Positions 1 to 5,719 are shown, counted from the stretch's first letter. The stretch: 6,911 bases of DNA from an uncultured Pseudomonadales bacterium (GCA_947258895.1 CAMYKE010000064.1:1-6911), one strand, 5' to 3'. The notes: a model not told the origin generated them from the sequence alone. Numbers and translations are program-made.

Positions 1-5
1 GATTC

Positions 6-19
6 TTGATTCCGATCAA
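6..19 (+). promoter_or_regulatory. FNR/Anr-type binding box
   Basis: The 14 bases read TTGAT-TCCG-ATCAA, a perfect match to the FNR/Anr consensus TTGAT-N4-ATCAA. FNR-family regulators carry an oxygen-labile iron-sulfur cluster and activate transcription when oxygen is low. The centre of the box (12.5) lies 41.5 bases upstream of position 54, which is the start site predicted from the -10 element at 42-47. That is the classical class II activator spacing. The site could also serve a gene off the left edge. Seen: the exact match and the spacing. Inferred: activation of the downstream operon. Confidence 0.75.
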
Positions 20-41
20 CACATGGCGGCTGTTGCGCTGT

Positions 42-54
42 TATAAAGGTAGTT
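42..54 (+). promoter_or_regulatory. -10 element and predicted start site of the first operon
   Basis: TATAAA at 42-47 matches five of six bases of the sigma-70 -10 consensus. The -35 position (about 19-24, ACACAT) does not resemble TTGACA, as expected for a promoter that depends on an activator bound around -41.5. With transcription starting near 54, the leader is about 19 bases and contains the GGAG ribosome site at 61-64 before the ATG at 73. Confidence 0.6.
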
Positions 55-72
55 TTCCATGGAGCCGCAGCG

Positions 73-681
73 ATGGCAGACTCTAACGCAGCTACTAGTA
101 TCGACCTTGATCCCGGTGCCTCGATCTGGGAGCGCTTTTTCAGCGTCCATCCCCTGGTGATAATCGGCAGCCGGGAAGCGGACGGCAGCGATGACCTGGC
201 GCCCAAACACCTCGCGATGCCGATGAGTTGGCACAACTGCTTTGGCTTTGTGTGCACACCCGAACATCGCACCTACCAGAACATTGCGCGTACCAAAGAG
301 TTTACCGTTACCTATGCGAGGCCTTCGCAAACGGTGCTGTCGAGCCTCGCCGCGACCCCCCGCTGCGAGGATGGCAGTAAACCGATAACCGGCATGCTAC
401 CGACATTTCCGGCGCAGCGGGTCGCGGGTTCGTTCCTGGAAGATGGTTACCTGTTCCTGGAGTGTGAGCTGGATCGCTTTGTCGAGCACCTGGATGATAA
501 CGCGCTGATTATCGGGCGCATCGTTGCCGCCCGGATCGCCGTAGATGCGCTGCGCAGTTCGGAGCTGGATGACCAGGAACTGGTGCGGCAAGCGCCGCTG
601 CTGGCCTTCCTGTACCCGAATCGCTTCGCCACCATCACCGATTCCACGATGTTGCCCTATCCGGCAGGTTTTAAAAGGTAG
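73..681 (+). CDS. Flavin reductase-like domain protein
   Basis: This 202-residue protein resembles the flavin reductase-like (DIM6/NTAB, COG1853) family, whose members bind FMN in a split-barrel fold and either reduce flavin with NAD(P)H or use bound flavin as a redox cofactor. The typical early segment lies at residues 27-82: PLVIIGSREADGSDDLAP, then a PMSWHNCFGFVC strand and HRTYQNIARTKEFTVTYA, where the phosphate and isoalloxazine contacts usually fall. The C-terminal YPNRFATI (181-188) is also family-like. There is no signal peptide, so it should be cytoplasmic. The start is set by GGAG at 61-64, eight bases before ATG; the ATG at 59 is out of frame. It is the first gene of a three-gene operon behind an FNR-type promoter. 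No monooxygenase partner is present in the window, so free-flavin reduction for an oxygenase is not supported. Family assignment is fairly sure; substrate is unknown. Confidence 0.85.
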   Translation: MADSNAATSIDLDPGASIWERFFSVHPLVIIGSREADGSDDLAPKHLAMPMSWHNCFGFVCTPEHRTYQNIARTKEFTVTYARPSQTVLSSLAATPRCEDGSKPITGMLPTFPAQRVAGSFLEDGYLFLECELDRFVEHLDDNALIIGRIVAARIAVDALRSSELDDQELVRQAPLLAFLYPNRFATITDSTMLPYPAGFKR

Positions 682-690
682 GAGAAACAG

Positions 691-1848
691 GTGCATCCGA
701 TACTGGACTATTTACAAACCCGGCAGCCCGACATGGTGGCGCTGCTCAAGGAGCTGGTGTTGATGGAAACCCCGTCCACCGATCCGGCAAGCCAACAGCC
801 GATCCGGCAGCGCCTGAAGGACGAGTTCGAGGCACGTGGGTACCGCGTTACCCTGGTGCCGGGTCGAACCTCCGGGGGGCAATTGTATGCCGCGCCTGCG
901 GCGCGGCGAGGCGCGCTGCCCGCGCAACTGTTGCTCGGACACTGTGACACGGTATGGCCGCTGGGCACCCTGGAAACCATGCCCCTGGAATGCGAGGGCA
1001 CGACGATTCGCGGCCCCGGTGTCTACGACATGAAGGCAGGCCTGGTGGAAATGCTGTTTGCGTTGCAGGCCCTGCGCGATCTGGACCTGGCCCCCGACGT
1101 GACGCCGGTGTGTTTTATTAACTCCGATGAGGAGATCGGTAGCCGCGAATCGACCCGTTACGTGCGCGCCCTGGCGCAGGTGGTTGACCGGTGCATGGTG
1201 CTGGAGCCGTCTCTGGGGGTCCTGGGCAGCATTAAAACCGCGCGCAAGGGGGTGGGCCGGTTTACCATCGATGTGCAGGGCAAGGCCGCGCATGCGGGGC
1301 TGGATCCCGAAGCGGGCGCCAGTGCTATTCTCGAGTTATCGCACGTTATCCAGAAGCTGTTTCGCCTCAACGATCCGGAGCGGGGCGTGTCCGTAAATGT
1401 GGGTGTTATCGATGGCGGGGTTCGGGCGAACGTGATCGCGCCCAGGAGCAGTGCCGTGGTCGATGTGCGGGTGGAGAACCAGGACGATGCGCGCAGCGTG
1501 GAAACGGCGATCCATGAGCTGCGTGCAGAGACTCCCGGTGTGACCCTGTCAATAACGGGTGCCATTGGACGGCCACCGATGGAGCGCACCCCGCGTAACC
1601 GGCAATTGTGGACCATGGCCAACCGGCTGGCCGGCGAACTGGCGCTCGAAATGACCGAGGGCACCGCCGGTGGCGGCTCGGACGGTAATACCACCAGTCT
1701 CTATACCGCCACGATCGATGGTATGGGGGCGGTGGGCGACGGCGCCCATGCCGCGCACGAGTTTATCGATAGCGGCCAACTGCCGGTGCGCTGTGCGCTG
1801 CTGACCATGCTATTGCTGGCGCCTCCCCTTGGCTCCCGGCATGCCTAG
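691..1848 (+). CDS. M20 family zinc peptidase/deacylase, carboxypeptidase G2-like
   Basis: This 385-residue protein has the complete M20A (carboxypeptidase G2/ArgE/DapE) layout at normal length. Zinc ligands and catalytic residues can be placed by family pattern: H84 and D86 in GHCDTVWP, bridging D113 in GPGVYDMKAG, catalytic E147 and ligand E148 in NSDEEIG, E172 in VLEPS, and H353 in GAHAAHEF. The inserted dimerisation domain begins near residue 182, with H201 in KAAHAG, the usual substrate-contacting histidine. GGGSDGN at 327-333 is also typical of the G2-like branch. Members hydrolyse C-terminal glutamate amides, N-acyl amino acids or dipeptides; which one applies here cannot be read. There is no signal peptide, although several G2 enzymes are exported. 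It starts at GTG, with AGGAG at 680-684 overlapping the stop of the flavin reductase gene, so the two are almost certainly co-translated. Tentative link: the downstream P-loop protein may make or use an N-acylated substrate. Confidence 0.93.
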   Translation: MHPILDYLQTRQPDMVALLKELVLMETPSTDPASQQPIRQRLKDEFEARGYRVTLVPGRTSGGQLYAAPAARRGALPAQLLLGHCDTVWPLGTLETMPLECEGTTIRGPGVYDMKAGLVEMLFALQALRDLDLAPDVTPVCFINSDEEIGSRESTRYVRALAQVVDRCMVLEPSLGVLGSIKTARKGVGRFTIDVQGKAAHAGLDPEAGASAILELSHVIQKLFRLNDPERGVSVNVGVIDGGVRANVIAPRSSAVVDVRVENQDDARSVETAIHELRAETPGVTLSITGAIGRPPMERTPRNRQLWTMANRLAGELALEMTEGTAGGGSDGNTTSLYTATIDGMGAVGDGAHAAHEFIDSGQLPVRCALLTMLLLAPPLGSRHA

Positions 1849-1862
1849 GGCAGGAGTCGCTG

Positions 1863-2882
1863 ATGAACCATACCGTTTTCGCCTCCGTGACCCGCATCTC
1901 CGAGCTCCCCGTGAACAAGTTGTCCATGCGCCAGTATCCGCGCGAGAACTGGCGGACCGGCGACTACGTCGTCGGCAAAGTGATCGCTACCAACGGCCGG
2001 TTGCACGGCATTGAATTACCCAACGGCCGCATGATGGAGGCCATGGACGGTGACCTGGTGGTCGGGGCGCTGGGTGCGCGGGCGGCCACCCTGGAAGCGG
2101 TAGGAGACTGGCGGGCGATGGATTCGGATGTGTTTGAGGCGCTGACCCCGGCGGGTCTGTTCGGAAAACTTACTTCTATCTCACCCTTCCTGACTCCGTT
2201 GATGCGCCTGCAATACCAGGGCCATGCGCTGACCGGTGGGCGCAGGACCGGTATGCAGGGCGCGCTGCCGGAACAGCCGCACCAGGACTTCAATATTCCC
2301 GTGATCTTGATCGTGGGAACTTCCATGTCGGCCGGCAAGACCCTGTCCGGTCGATTGATCGTCCACCTGCTGACGCAGCTGGGCCTGCGCGTCGTCGGCC
2401 TTAAGATTACCGGCGCCGCGCGCTATCGGGACGTGCTCAGCTATGCCGACGCCGGGGCGGTTGCGGTATTTGATTTCGTGGATGCCGGCCTGCCGTCCAC
2501 GGTTTGTAGCGAACAGGACTACCGGCGGGCGCTGGATTACCTGTTGTCTCGGGTCGCGACGCTGGCGCCGGACGTGGTGGTCGCCGAAGCCGGCGCTTCG
2601 CCACTGGAACCATACAACGGCAAGACCGCGCTGCAGATTCTGGGCGACCAAATCAAGTTTGAGCTGCTCTGCGCCCAGGACCCGTACGCGGTGGTTGGGG
2701 TCAAGTCCGCGTTTGCGCGCGAACCGAACCTGGTTGCCGGCGGCGCCGCGAATACCAGTGCCGGAATCCAGCTGGTCCGCAAGCTCGCGGATCTCCCGGC
2801 ACTCAACCTGCTCGACCCTGCCTCCCATTCGCAACTGTGCGAAATGCTCAGCGATTCACTTTCTCTGGCCATTAAGCACTGA
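1863..2882 (+). CDS. Uncharacterised P-loop protein, DUF1611/dethiobiotin-synthetase-like
   Basis: This 339-residue protein has two parts. Residues 1-135 look beta-rich (GDYVVGKV, IELPNGRMMEAMDGDLVVGALG) with a conserved-looking LTPAGLFGKLTS segment at 94-105; I do not recognise this domain. Residues 145-339 form a P-loop domain: Walker A GTSMSAGKT at 152-160 (K159, T160), then KITGAARYRD at 181-190, DFVDAGLPST at 204-213, and the strand-loop DVVVAEAGASPLEPYNG at 237-253. A P-loop followed by a hydrophobic strand ending in E-x-G-x-S is the arrangement in DUF1611 proteins and resembles dethiobiotin synthetase. DUF1611 includes DgcN, a D-glutamate N-acetyltransferase, but the N-terminal half here does not look like the usual DUF1611 N-terminal domain. 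AGGAG at 1852-1856 supports the ATG start. It follows the M20 gene by 14 bases and closes the operon. The P-loop is sure; family placement is moderate and activity unknown. Confidence 0.8.
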   Translation: MNHTVFASVTRISELPVNKLSMRQYPRENWRTGDYVVGKVIATNGRLHGIELPNGRMMEAMDGDLVVGALGARAATLEAVGDWRAMDSDVFEALTPAGLFGKLTSISPFLTPLMRLQYQGHALTGGRRTGMQGALPEQPHQDFNIPVILIVGTSMSAGKTLSGRLIVHLLTQLGLRVVGLKITGAARYRDVLSYADAGAVAVFDFVDAGLPSTVCSEQDYRRALDYLLSRVATLAPDVVVAEAGASPLEPYNGKTALQILGDQIKFELLCAQDPYAVVGVKSAFAREPNLVAGGAANTSAGIQLVRKLADLPALNLLDPASHSQLCEMLSDSLSLAIKH

Positions 2883-2967
2883 GCAGGTTTGTTGACACCG
2901 CAATACCCGCTCGCGAGGGGTGTGCTCCCGCACGGACCGCAACTATCCGCCGTCCGGCACGCGTTTG

Positions 2968-3189
2968 TTAGTAGCAGGAGTTGGGCGTGTCATCCGGATT
3001 GACTTCTCCGTACACTTCATCCGGGTCAACGTCATTGAGCAACAGGATTTCCTTTACCGTCTCGATATGGTCGAGCACGCGCTGAAAGTTATCGCCGTAG
3101 TCATACTTGTTGACCTCGATGGCCTTTGGCATGTAGCTGAAGGCGATTTTGAGCGCCGTCAGGGATTCGTCGTCCAGTTTGGTAGTCAT
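2968..3189 (-). CDS. Small acidic protein of unknown function
   Basis: This 73-residue protein is not recognised. It is strongly acidic: 16 Asp/Glu against 6 Lys/Arg. The first half appears helical (SLTALKIAFSYMPKAIEVNK), a second helix follows (NFQRVLDHIETVKEILLLN, 34-52), and the tail DVDPDEVYGEVNPDDTPN is an acidic, probably disordered stretch ending in Ser-Cys-Tyr. There is no signal peptide or membrane segment, so it is likely cytoplasmic. GGAG (complement of 3198-3201) lies eight bases before the ATG, which argues for real translation. It follows the HAD phosphatase by 58 bases on the same strand and is probably co-transcribed. Size, charge and helical content would suit a small regulatory or adaptor protein, but that is only a guess. 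Confidence 0.75.
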   Translation of the reverse strand: MTTKLDDESLTALKIAFSYMPKAIEVNKYDYGDNFQRVLDHIETVKEILLLNDVDPDEVYGEVNPDDTPNSCY

Positions 3190-3247
3190 TTTGGGTTCTC
3201 CATCCAGCGCAACCGCTACTAGTGTCCGGTCCGGATACAGCGGCTTC

Positions 3248-3877
3248 TCAAGCGGGCTGAGAAAAACGCGGGTCGTCCTGCGCGCTAAAAAACTCCGCGA
3301 TCTTCCCGTCTACCACCAGATAGCAGTCCATTCCGGCGCTGCGGGCCGCTTGCAGGCCCGTTTGCGTGTCTTCGAAGACCACGCAGTCACGGGGTTCCAG
3401 GCCCAGTCGTTGGGCGGCGAGCAGAAACGTATCCGGGCTGGGCTTGTGGTTGGCAACGTCGTCTGAGCAGACCAGTGTGTCCATTAACCCTGTCAGGCCC
3501 GATGCGCCCAGCGTGCGGTCGGCACCTTGCCGGTCGGAACCGGTGCCGATGGCGATTTTCTTGCCCGGCCGGTGCTGCACCAGCAAACTATAGGTATCCT
3601 CGATAACTTCGGCGAGGACGCTGATCGACTCGTAAATTTCCCGCTTGGTGATGCTAACCTGCTCGGAATCGAGCTGCAGGCTCTGCGTTTCATTGATCAG
3701 GGTCACGGTCTTCGCTGTGGGCACGCCACCCAGTTCATAAAACCATTCGTAGTCAAAATGAAAACCATGGCGCTCGGCCGTCATGCGCCAGGCCTCCAGG
3801 TGGGTAGGCATGGTGTCCACCAGGGTGCCATCCATATCGAAAATAATGCCCTTGTAGCGTGACAGGTCGATATTCAA
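3248..3877 (-). CDS. yqaB: HAD-superfamily sugar-phosphate phosphatase, YqaB-like
   Basis: This 209-residue protein belongs to the beta-phosphoglucomutase/YqaB branch of HAD hydrolases. Motif I is FDMDGT (nucleophile D14, acid/base D16), motif II is GTGS at 111-114, motif III is K145 in HKPSPDTF, and motif IV is E169-D170 in VVFEDTQTG. A helical cap domain lies at about residues 20-90. The stretches KPSPDTFLLAAQRLGLEP and VVFEDTQTGLQAARSAGMD closely resemble E. coli YqaB, a fructose-1-phosphate/6-phosphogluconate phosphatase of 188 residues; this one has about 20 extra C-terminal residues. I chose a TTG start at 3877 because a strong ribosome site sits eight bases upstream, whereas the frame stays open to an ATG at 4018 whose added 47 residues are Arg-rich and not protein-like. 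Likely role: removal of sugar phosphates in the cytoplasm. The exact substrate cannot be told, and other branch members are mutases. Confidence 0.9.
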   Translation of the reverse strand: MNIDLSRYKGIIFDMDGTLVDTMPTHLEAWRMTAERHGFHFDYEWFYELGGVPTAKTVTLINETQSLQLDSEQVSITKREIYESISVLAEVIEDTYSLLVQHRPGKKIAIGTGSDRQGADRTLGASGLTGLMDTLVCSDDVANHKPSPDTFLLAAQRLGLEPRDCVVFEDTQTGLQAARSAGMDCYLVVDGKIAEFFSAQDDPRFSQPA

Positions 3878-3885
3878 GCGTAATG

Positions 3886-3892
3886 CTCCTTT
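3886..3892 (-). promoter_or_regulatory. Ribosome binding site that fixes the TTG start of the HAD gene
   Basis: On the minus strand these bases read AAAGGAG, a near-perfect Shine-Dalgarno sequence, eight bases before the TTG at 3877-3875. No ATG or GTG lies at a suitable distance, so TTG is the best start even though longer in-frame ATG options exist upstream. Confidence 0.75.
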
Positions 3893-3905
3893 TGCCGCGA
3901 GGCGA

Positions 3906-3923
3906 GTTGTTTCGGAACACAAC
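3906..3923. promoter_or_regulatory. Inverted repeat over the predicted HAD start site
   Basis: GTTGT at 3906-3910 and ACAAC at 3919-3923 form an inverted repeat separated by eight bases; six of nine symmetric pairs match. It lies directly downstream of the extended -10 and covers the predicted start site, where a repressor operator would sit. It could instead form a small 5' leader hairpin, or be chance. Confidence 0.3.
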
Positions 3924-3932
3924 AGTATAACA
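3924..3932 (-). promoter_or_regulatory. Extended -10 promoter for the HAD gene
   Basis: On the minus strand the bases read TGT-TATACT, an extended -10 (TGn followed by five of six consensus bases). The -35 region about 17 bases upstream is poor, which an extended -10 can tolerate. Transcription would begin near 3917, giving a leader of about 40 bases that holds the ribosome site at 3886-3892. Confidence 0.5.
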
Positions 3933-4146
3933 CCGCGCATCGTGCATCGACTCGGCATTTTGGTGAATCGCCGGTTTGCGGATTCGGGGAGCCCGGATCG
4001 ATGACGGCTGCTCGCCACGCGACCACTGCCGCAAGCCGCCGCTCCGGTAGCGATTCCCTTTCACCTCATAACCATGTAACCGTCGCTGCCGAAACGCACG
4101 GCTCATGCGGGCTGCGGCGGTGCTGCCGGTGGCGGGCCAATAAACA

Positions 4147-4174
4147 TTGCGTTTGAGTATGGAGGGTGTATAAA
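4147..4174 (+). promoter_or_regulatory. Candidate sigma-70 promoter of the lipoprotein operon
   Basis: TTGCGT at 4147-4152 and TATAAA at 4169-4174 are separated by 16 bases, with the TTG core of the -35 kept and five of six -10 matches. Transcription would start near 4181, leaving a leader of about 50 bases with a hairpin. The segment 4169-4195 is markedly AT-rich compared with its surroundings, as promoters often are. Confidence 0.45.
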
Positions 4175-4196
4175 GAAAAAATAACTCTTTTATAGC

Positions 4197-4214
4197 CTGC
4201 ACAATCCGGTGCAG
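4197..4214 (+). promoter_or_regulatory. 5' leader hairpin upstream of the lipoprotein operon
   Basis: CTGCAC (4197-4202) and GTGCAG (4209-4214) form a perfect six-pair stem with the loop AATCCG. It ends three bases before the AGAGGA ribosome site at 4218-4223. It could stabilise the transcript or affect ribosome access. No U-tract follows, so it is not a terminator. Confidence 0.5.
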
Positions 4215-4231
4215 CACAGAGGACGAAGCAA

Positions 4232-4669
4232 ATGATTTCCCCACACAACATGGTATCGATTGTTCTGGCAGCGGCTCTGGTCACGAGTTGCAGTGCGACC
4301 CATCACGCGGCGGATGTGCGCGAGGCCGATGCTACCGATCGGATGACCGTCGGCACGGTGCAGAAGGAGGTTCGGGTGGGCATGTCGGCAGCGGAAGTCG
4401 CCAGCGTGCTCGGTTCGCCGAACATTGTCAGCACGGACGAGCAACGCCAGGAAACCTGGATCTACGACAAGATAGCCACCGATGTCACCTATTCGCGCAG
4501 CAGTGGTACGATCGTAGGATTGCTATTTGGCGGTTCCGGCGGTGGTGCGGGCATCGGCTCCGCGAGCGCGGGCTCCACCTCCAGTTCGCAGCGCACGCTG
4601 ACCGTCATCATCAAGTTCGATGCCAACAACGCGGTACGTGATTTCTCCTACCACACCTCGAGGTTCTAG
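4232..4669 (+). CDS. BamE/SmpA-like outer-membrane lipoprotein with Gly/Ser-rich insert
   Basis: This 145-residue protein starts with a lipoprotein signal: hydrophobic residues 8-16, then lipobox V-T-S-C with the lipidated Cys at 20 and Ser at +2, which favours outer-membrane sorting. Residues 40-81 (VGTVQKEVRVGMSAAEV, then VLGSPNIV and TWIYDK) follow the SmpA/OmlA/BamE pattern, in which a two-helix, GM-x-x-x-x-V, LG-x-P region precedes beta strands. The final strands are at 123-145 (LTVIIKFDANNAVRDFSY). Between them lies an unusual 28-residue Gly/Ser/Ala-rich insert (92-120) containing LLFGGSGGGAGIG. It is probably not the Bam complex subunit itself, because BamE is shorter and normally stands apart from such an operon. 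AGAGGA at 4218-4223 supports the ATG. The stop overlaps the next start by one base (TAGTG), so translation is likely coupled. Confidence 0.82.
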   Translation: MISPHNMVSIVLAAALVTSCSATHHAADVREADATDRMTVGTVQKEVRVGMSAAEVASVLGSPNIVSTDEQRQETWIYDKIATDVTYSRSSGTIVGLLFGGSGGGAGIGSASAGSTSSSQRTLTVIIKFDANNAVRDFSYHTSRF

Positions 4670-5220
4670 TGAGACAGGTAACCTCGCCGCTGCTGTTGGC
4701 CATGCTGGTTGGCGGCTGTGCGGCTTCGATTCCGGAGGCGGCATTGCGACTCCCCGAGAGCACGCTTGAGGTGCGTTCCATCCAGACCCGCACTCTGGCG
4801 GCGCCTTCCGAGAACGATATTCTGGCAGCGACCATCGCCGTGTTGCAGGACATGGAATTCAATGTCGAGCGAATTGAGAAGCCGTTAGGGGTGATTACCG
4901 CTTCGAAGGTGACGGATGCCGACTCGGCCGATGAAAAAGTGGGGCTGTTTTTCCTCGATTTGCTGTGCGTCATCGGTAGCGGAGCTGACTGCAGTGCCAT
5001 GTCCACGGCCCAGGACGATCAGCACATCACCCTGACCCTGGTCGTGCTGCCAAGCCTCGCGCGCAGCGGGGAATACTCGGCACGCGTAACCCTGCAACGC
5101 GTGATCTACGACAAAATGGAGCGAATTAAGTTGCTGGAACGCATAGACAGTGCCGAGATCTACCAGCAGATCTTCGACAACCTGCGTAAATCCCTGGCCA
5201 TCCAGGTGGGTGCCAAATGA
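4669..5220 (+). CDS. Uncharacterised lipoprotein, first of two tandem paralogues
   Basis: This 183-residue protein begins at GTG (GAGG at 4660-4663) and has a signal with lipobox V-G-G-C, Cys at 17. Residues 33-80 hold a motif of a widespread but functionally unknown lipoprotein family: LEVRSIQTR, then a helix ending AVLQDMEFNVE and the strand LGVITASK. These align without gaps to residues 33-80 of the next protein, about 18 of 48 identical. A stretch of about 35 residues (83-118) is extra relative to the paralogue and carries two cysteines (C100, C108) around a hydrophobic GLFFLDLLCVIG segment; these could form a disulfide in the periplasm. After it come beta strands (HITLTLVVLP, YSARVTLQR) and a helix (EIYQQIFDNLRKSLAIQ). 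The stop codon overlaps the next ATG (ATGA). Function unknown; an envelope role is inferred from lipidation only. Confidence 0.82.
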   Translation: MRQVTSPLLLAMLVGGCAASIPEAALRLPESTLEVRSIQTRTLAAPSENDILAATIAVLQDMEFNVERIEKPLGVITASKVTDADSADEKVGLFFLDLLCVIGSGADCSAMSTAQDDQHITLTLVVLPSLARSGEYSARVTLQRVIYDKMERIKLLERIDSAEIYQQIFDNLRKSLAIQVGAK

Positions 5221-5633
5221 AATTCTTACCAGCTATGCTGATATTCGCCGGCCTGCTGCTGCCGGCCGGGTGCGCGATGACCCCCGCGGATGTCACCGGC
5301 GCGGGCACCCAGCTCGAGACCCGCCAGATACAGACCCGCGAGTACGACACCCTGGACAAGTCCATGACCATGCGCTCGGTTATCGCGACGCTGCAGGACC
5401 TGGGTTTTACCATCGACCAGGCCGATGCCGAGCTGGGCACGATCACCGCGACGCGTCTGCATGCGTACCCGATGCGGATGACTGTAACCGTGGTGCAGAG
5501 GGAAGGTAGTCGCATCGCCGTGCGCGCCAACGCACGTATCGGCGAGAAAAGCGTGACGGATGCCAACACCTACCAGGATTTTTTCGTCGTCCTCGATAAG
5601 GCCATGTTCCTGACGCTGCATAAGGTGGACTGA
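5217..5633 (+). CDS. Uncharacterised lipoprotein, second tandem paralogue
   Basis: This 138-residue protein overlaps the preceding gene by four bases (ATGA), with AGGTGG at 5204-5209 as ribosome site. The signal is hydrophobic (residues 4-18) and ends L-L-P-A-G-C with Cys at 19. Proline at -3 is atypical, since Leu, Val or Ile is usual there, so lipidation is likely but less certain than in its neighbours. The shared core is LETRQIQTR at 33-41, IATLQDLGFTID and LGTITATR, followed by strands (MRMTVTVVQ, IAVRANARI) and a final helix with YQDFF. It lacks the cysteine-bearing insert of the first paralogue and appears to be the minimal form of the fold, suggesting a duplication followed by loss or gain of the insert. 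Function is unknown; the two may pair as a heteromer in the envelope. Confidence 0.82.
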   Translation: MKFLPAMLIFAGLLLPAGCAMTPADVTGAGTQLETRQIQTREYDTLDKSMTMRSVIATLQDLGFTIDQADAELGTITATRLHAYPMRMTVTVVQREGSRIAVRANARIGEKSVTDANTYQDFFVVLDKAMFLTLHKVD

Positions 5634-5719
5634 TCTGGCTCGCGGGCCGTTGCGTAAAATGCTCTATAGATATGAGTTATCGGGTGGGGAAACTTCACAG
5701 GACAAGTGGAAGGCTGGAT

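Larger units (their letters stand above)
3878..4231. other. Divergent intergenic region, 354 bases
   Basis: The region separates the HAD gene (leftward) from the lipoprotein operon (rightward). It holds the HAD leader and promoter at the left end, and an AT-rich promoter segment plus a leader hairpin at the right end. The middle (about 3960-4140) is GC-rich. Minus-strand frames stay open through it, but none has a ribosome site or recognisable protein character, so I call no gene there. No tRNA or repeat array was seen. Confidence 0.6.

Noticed and set aside
712..1293. Long antisense frame of 193 codons inside the M20 gene
   Set aside because: It is a shadow of high-GC coding sequence; the sense strand has all M20 motifs intact.
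2883..2967. Possible terminator between the convergent operons
   Set aside because: Small self-complementary pieces exist (CTCGCGAG at 2910-2917; GTGC-TCCC-GCAC at 2922-2933), but stems are four pairs or fewer with sound loops and there is no T-tract on either strand.
3878..4018. Longer HAD start at the ATG at 4018
   Set aside because: The added residues are Arg-rich and not family-like, would read through the extended -10 promoter, and no ribosome site supports that ATG; TTG at 3877 has an excellent one.
4066..4284. Minus-strand frame of 72 codons over the lipoprotein promoter
   Set aside because: It runs antisense through the lipoprotein signal region and candidate promoter, with no recognisable domain.
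5665..5670. TATAGA as a -10 element for the hydrolase
   Set aside because: No acceptable -35 is found 16-18 bases upstream and there is no extended -10, so a separate promoter is not supported.
5672..5719. Upstream start of the hydrolase
   Set aside because: The 16 extra residues are polar and precede the anchor, and the ATG at 5672 lacks a ribosome site, whereas the ATG at 5720 has GGAAGG six bases before it.
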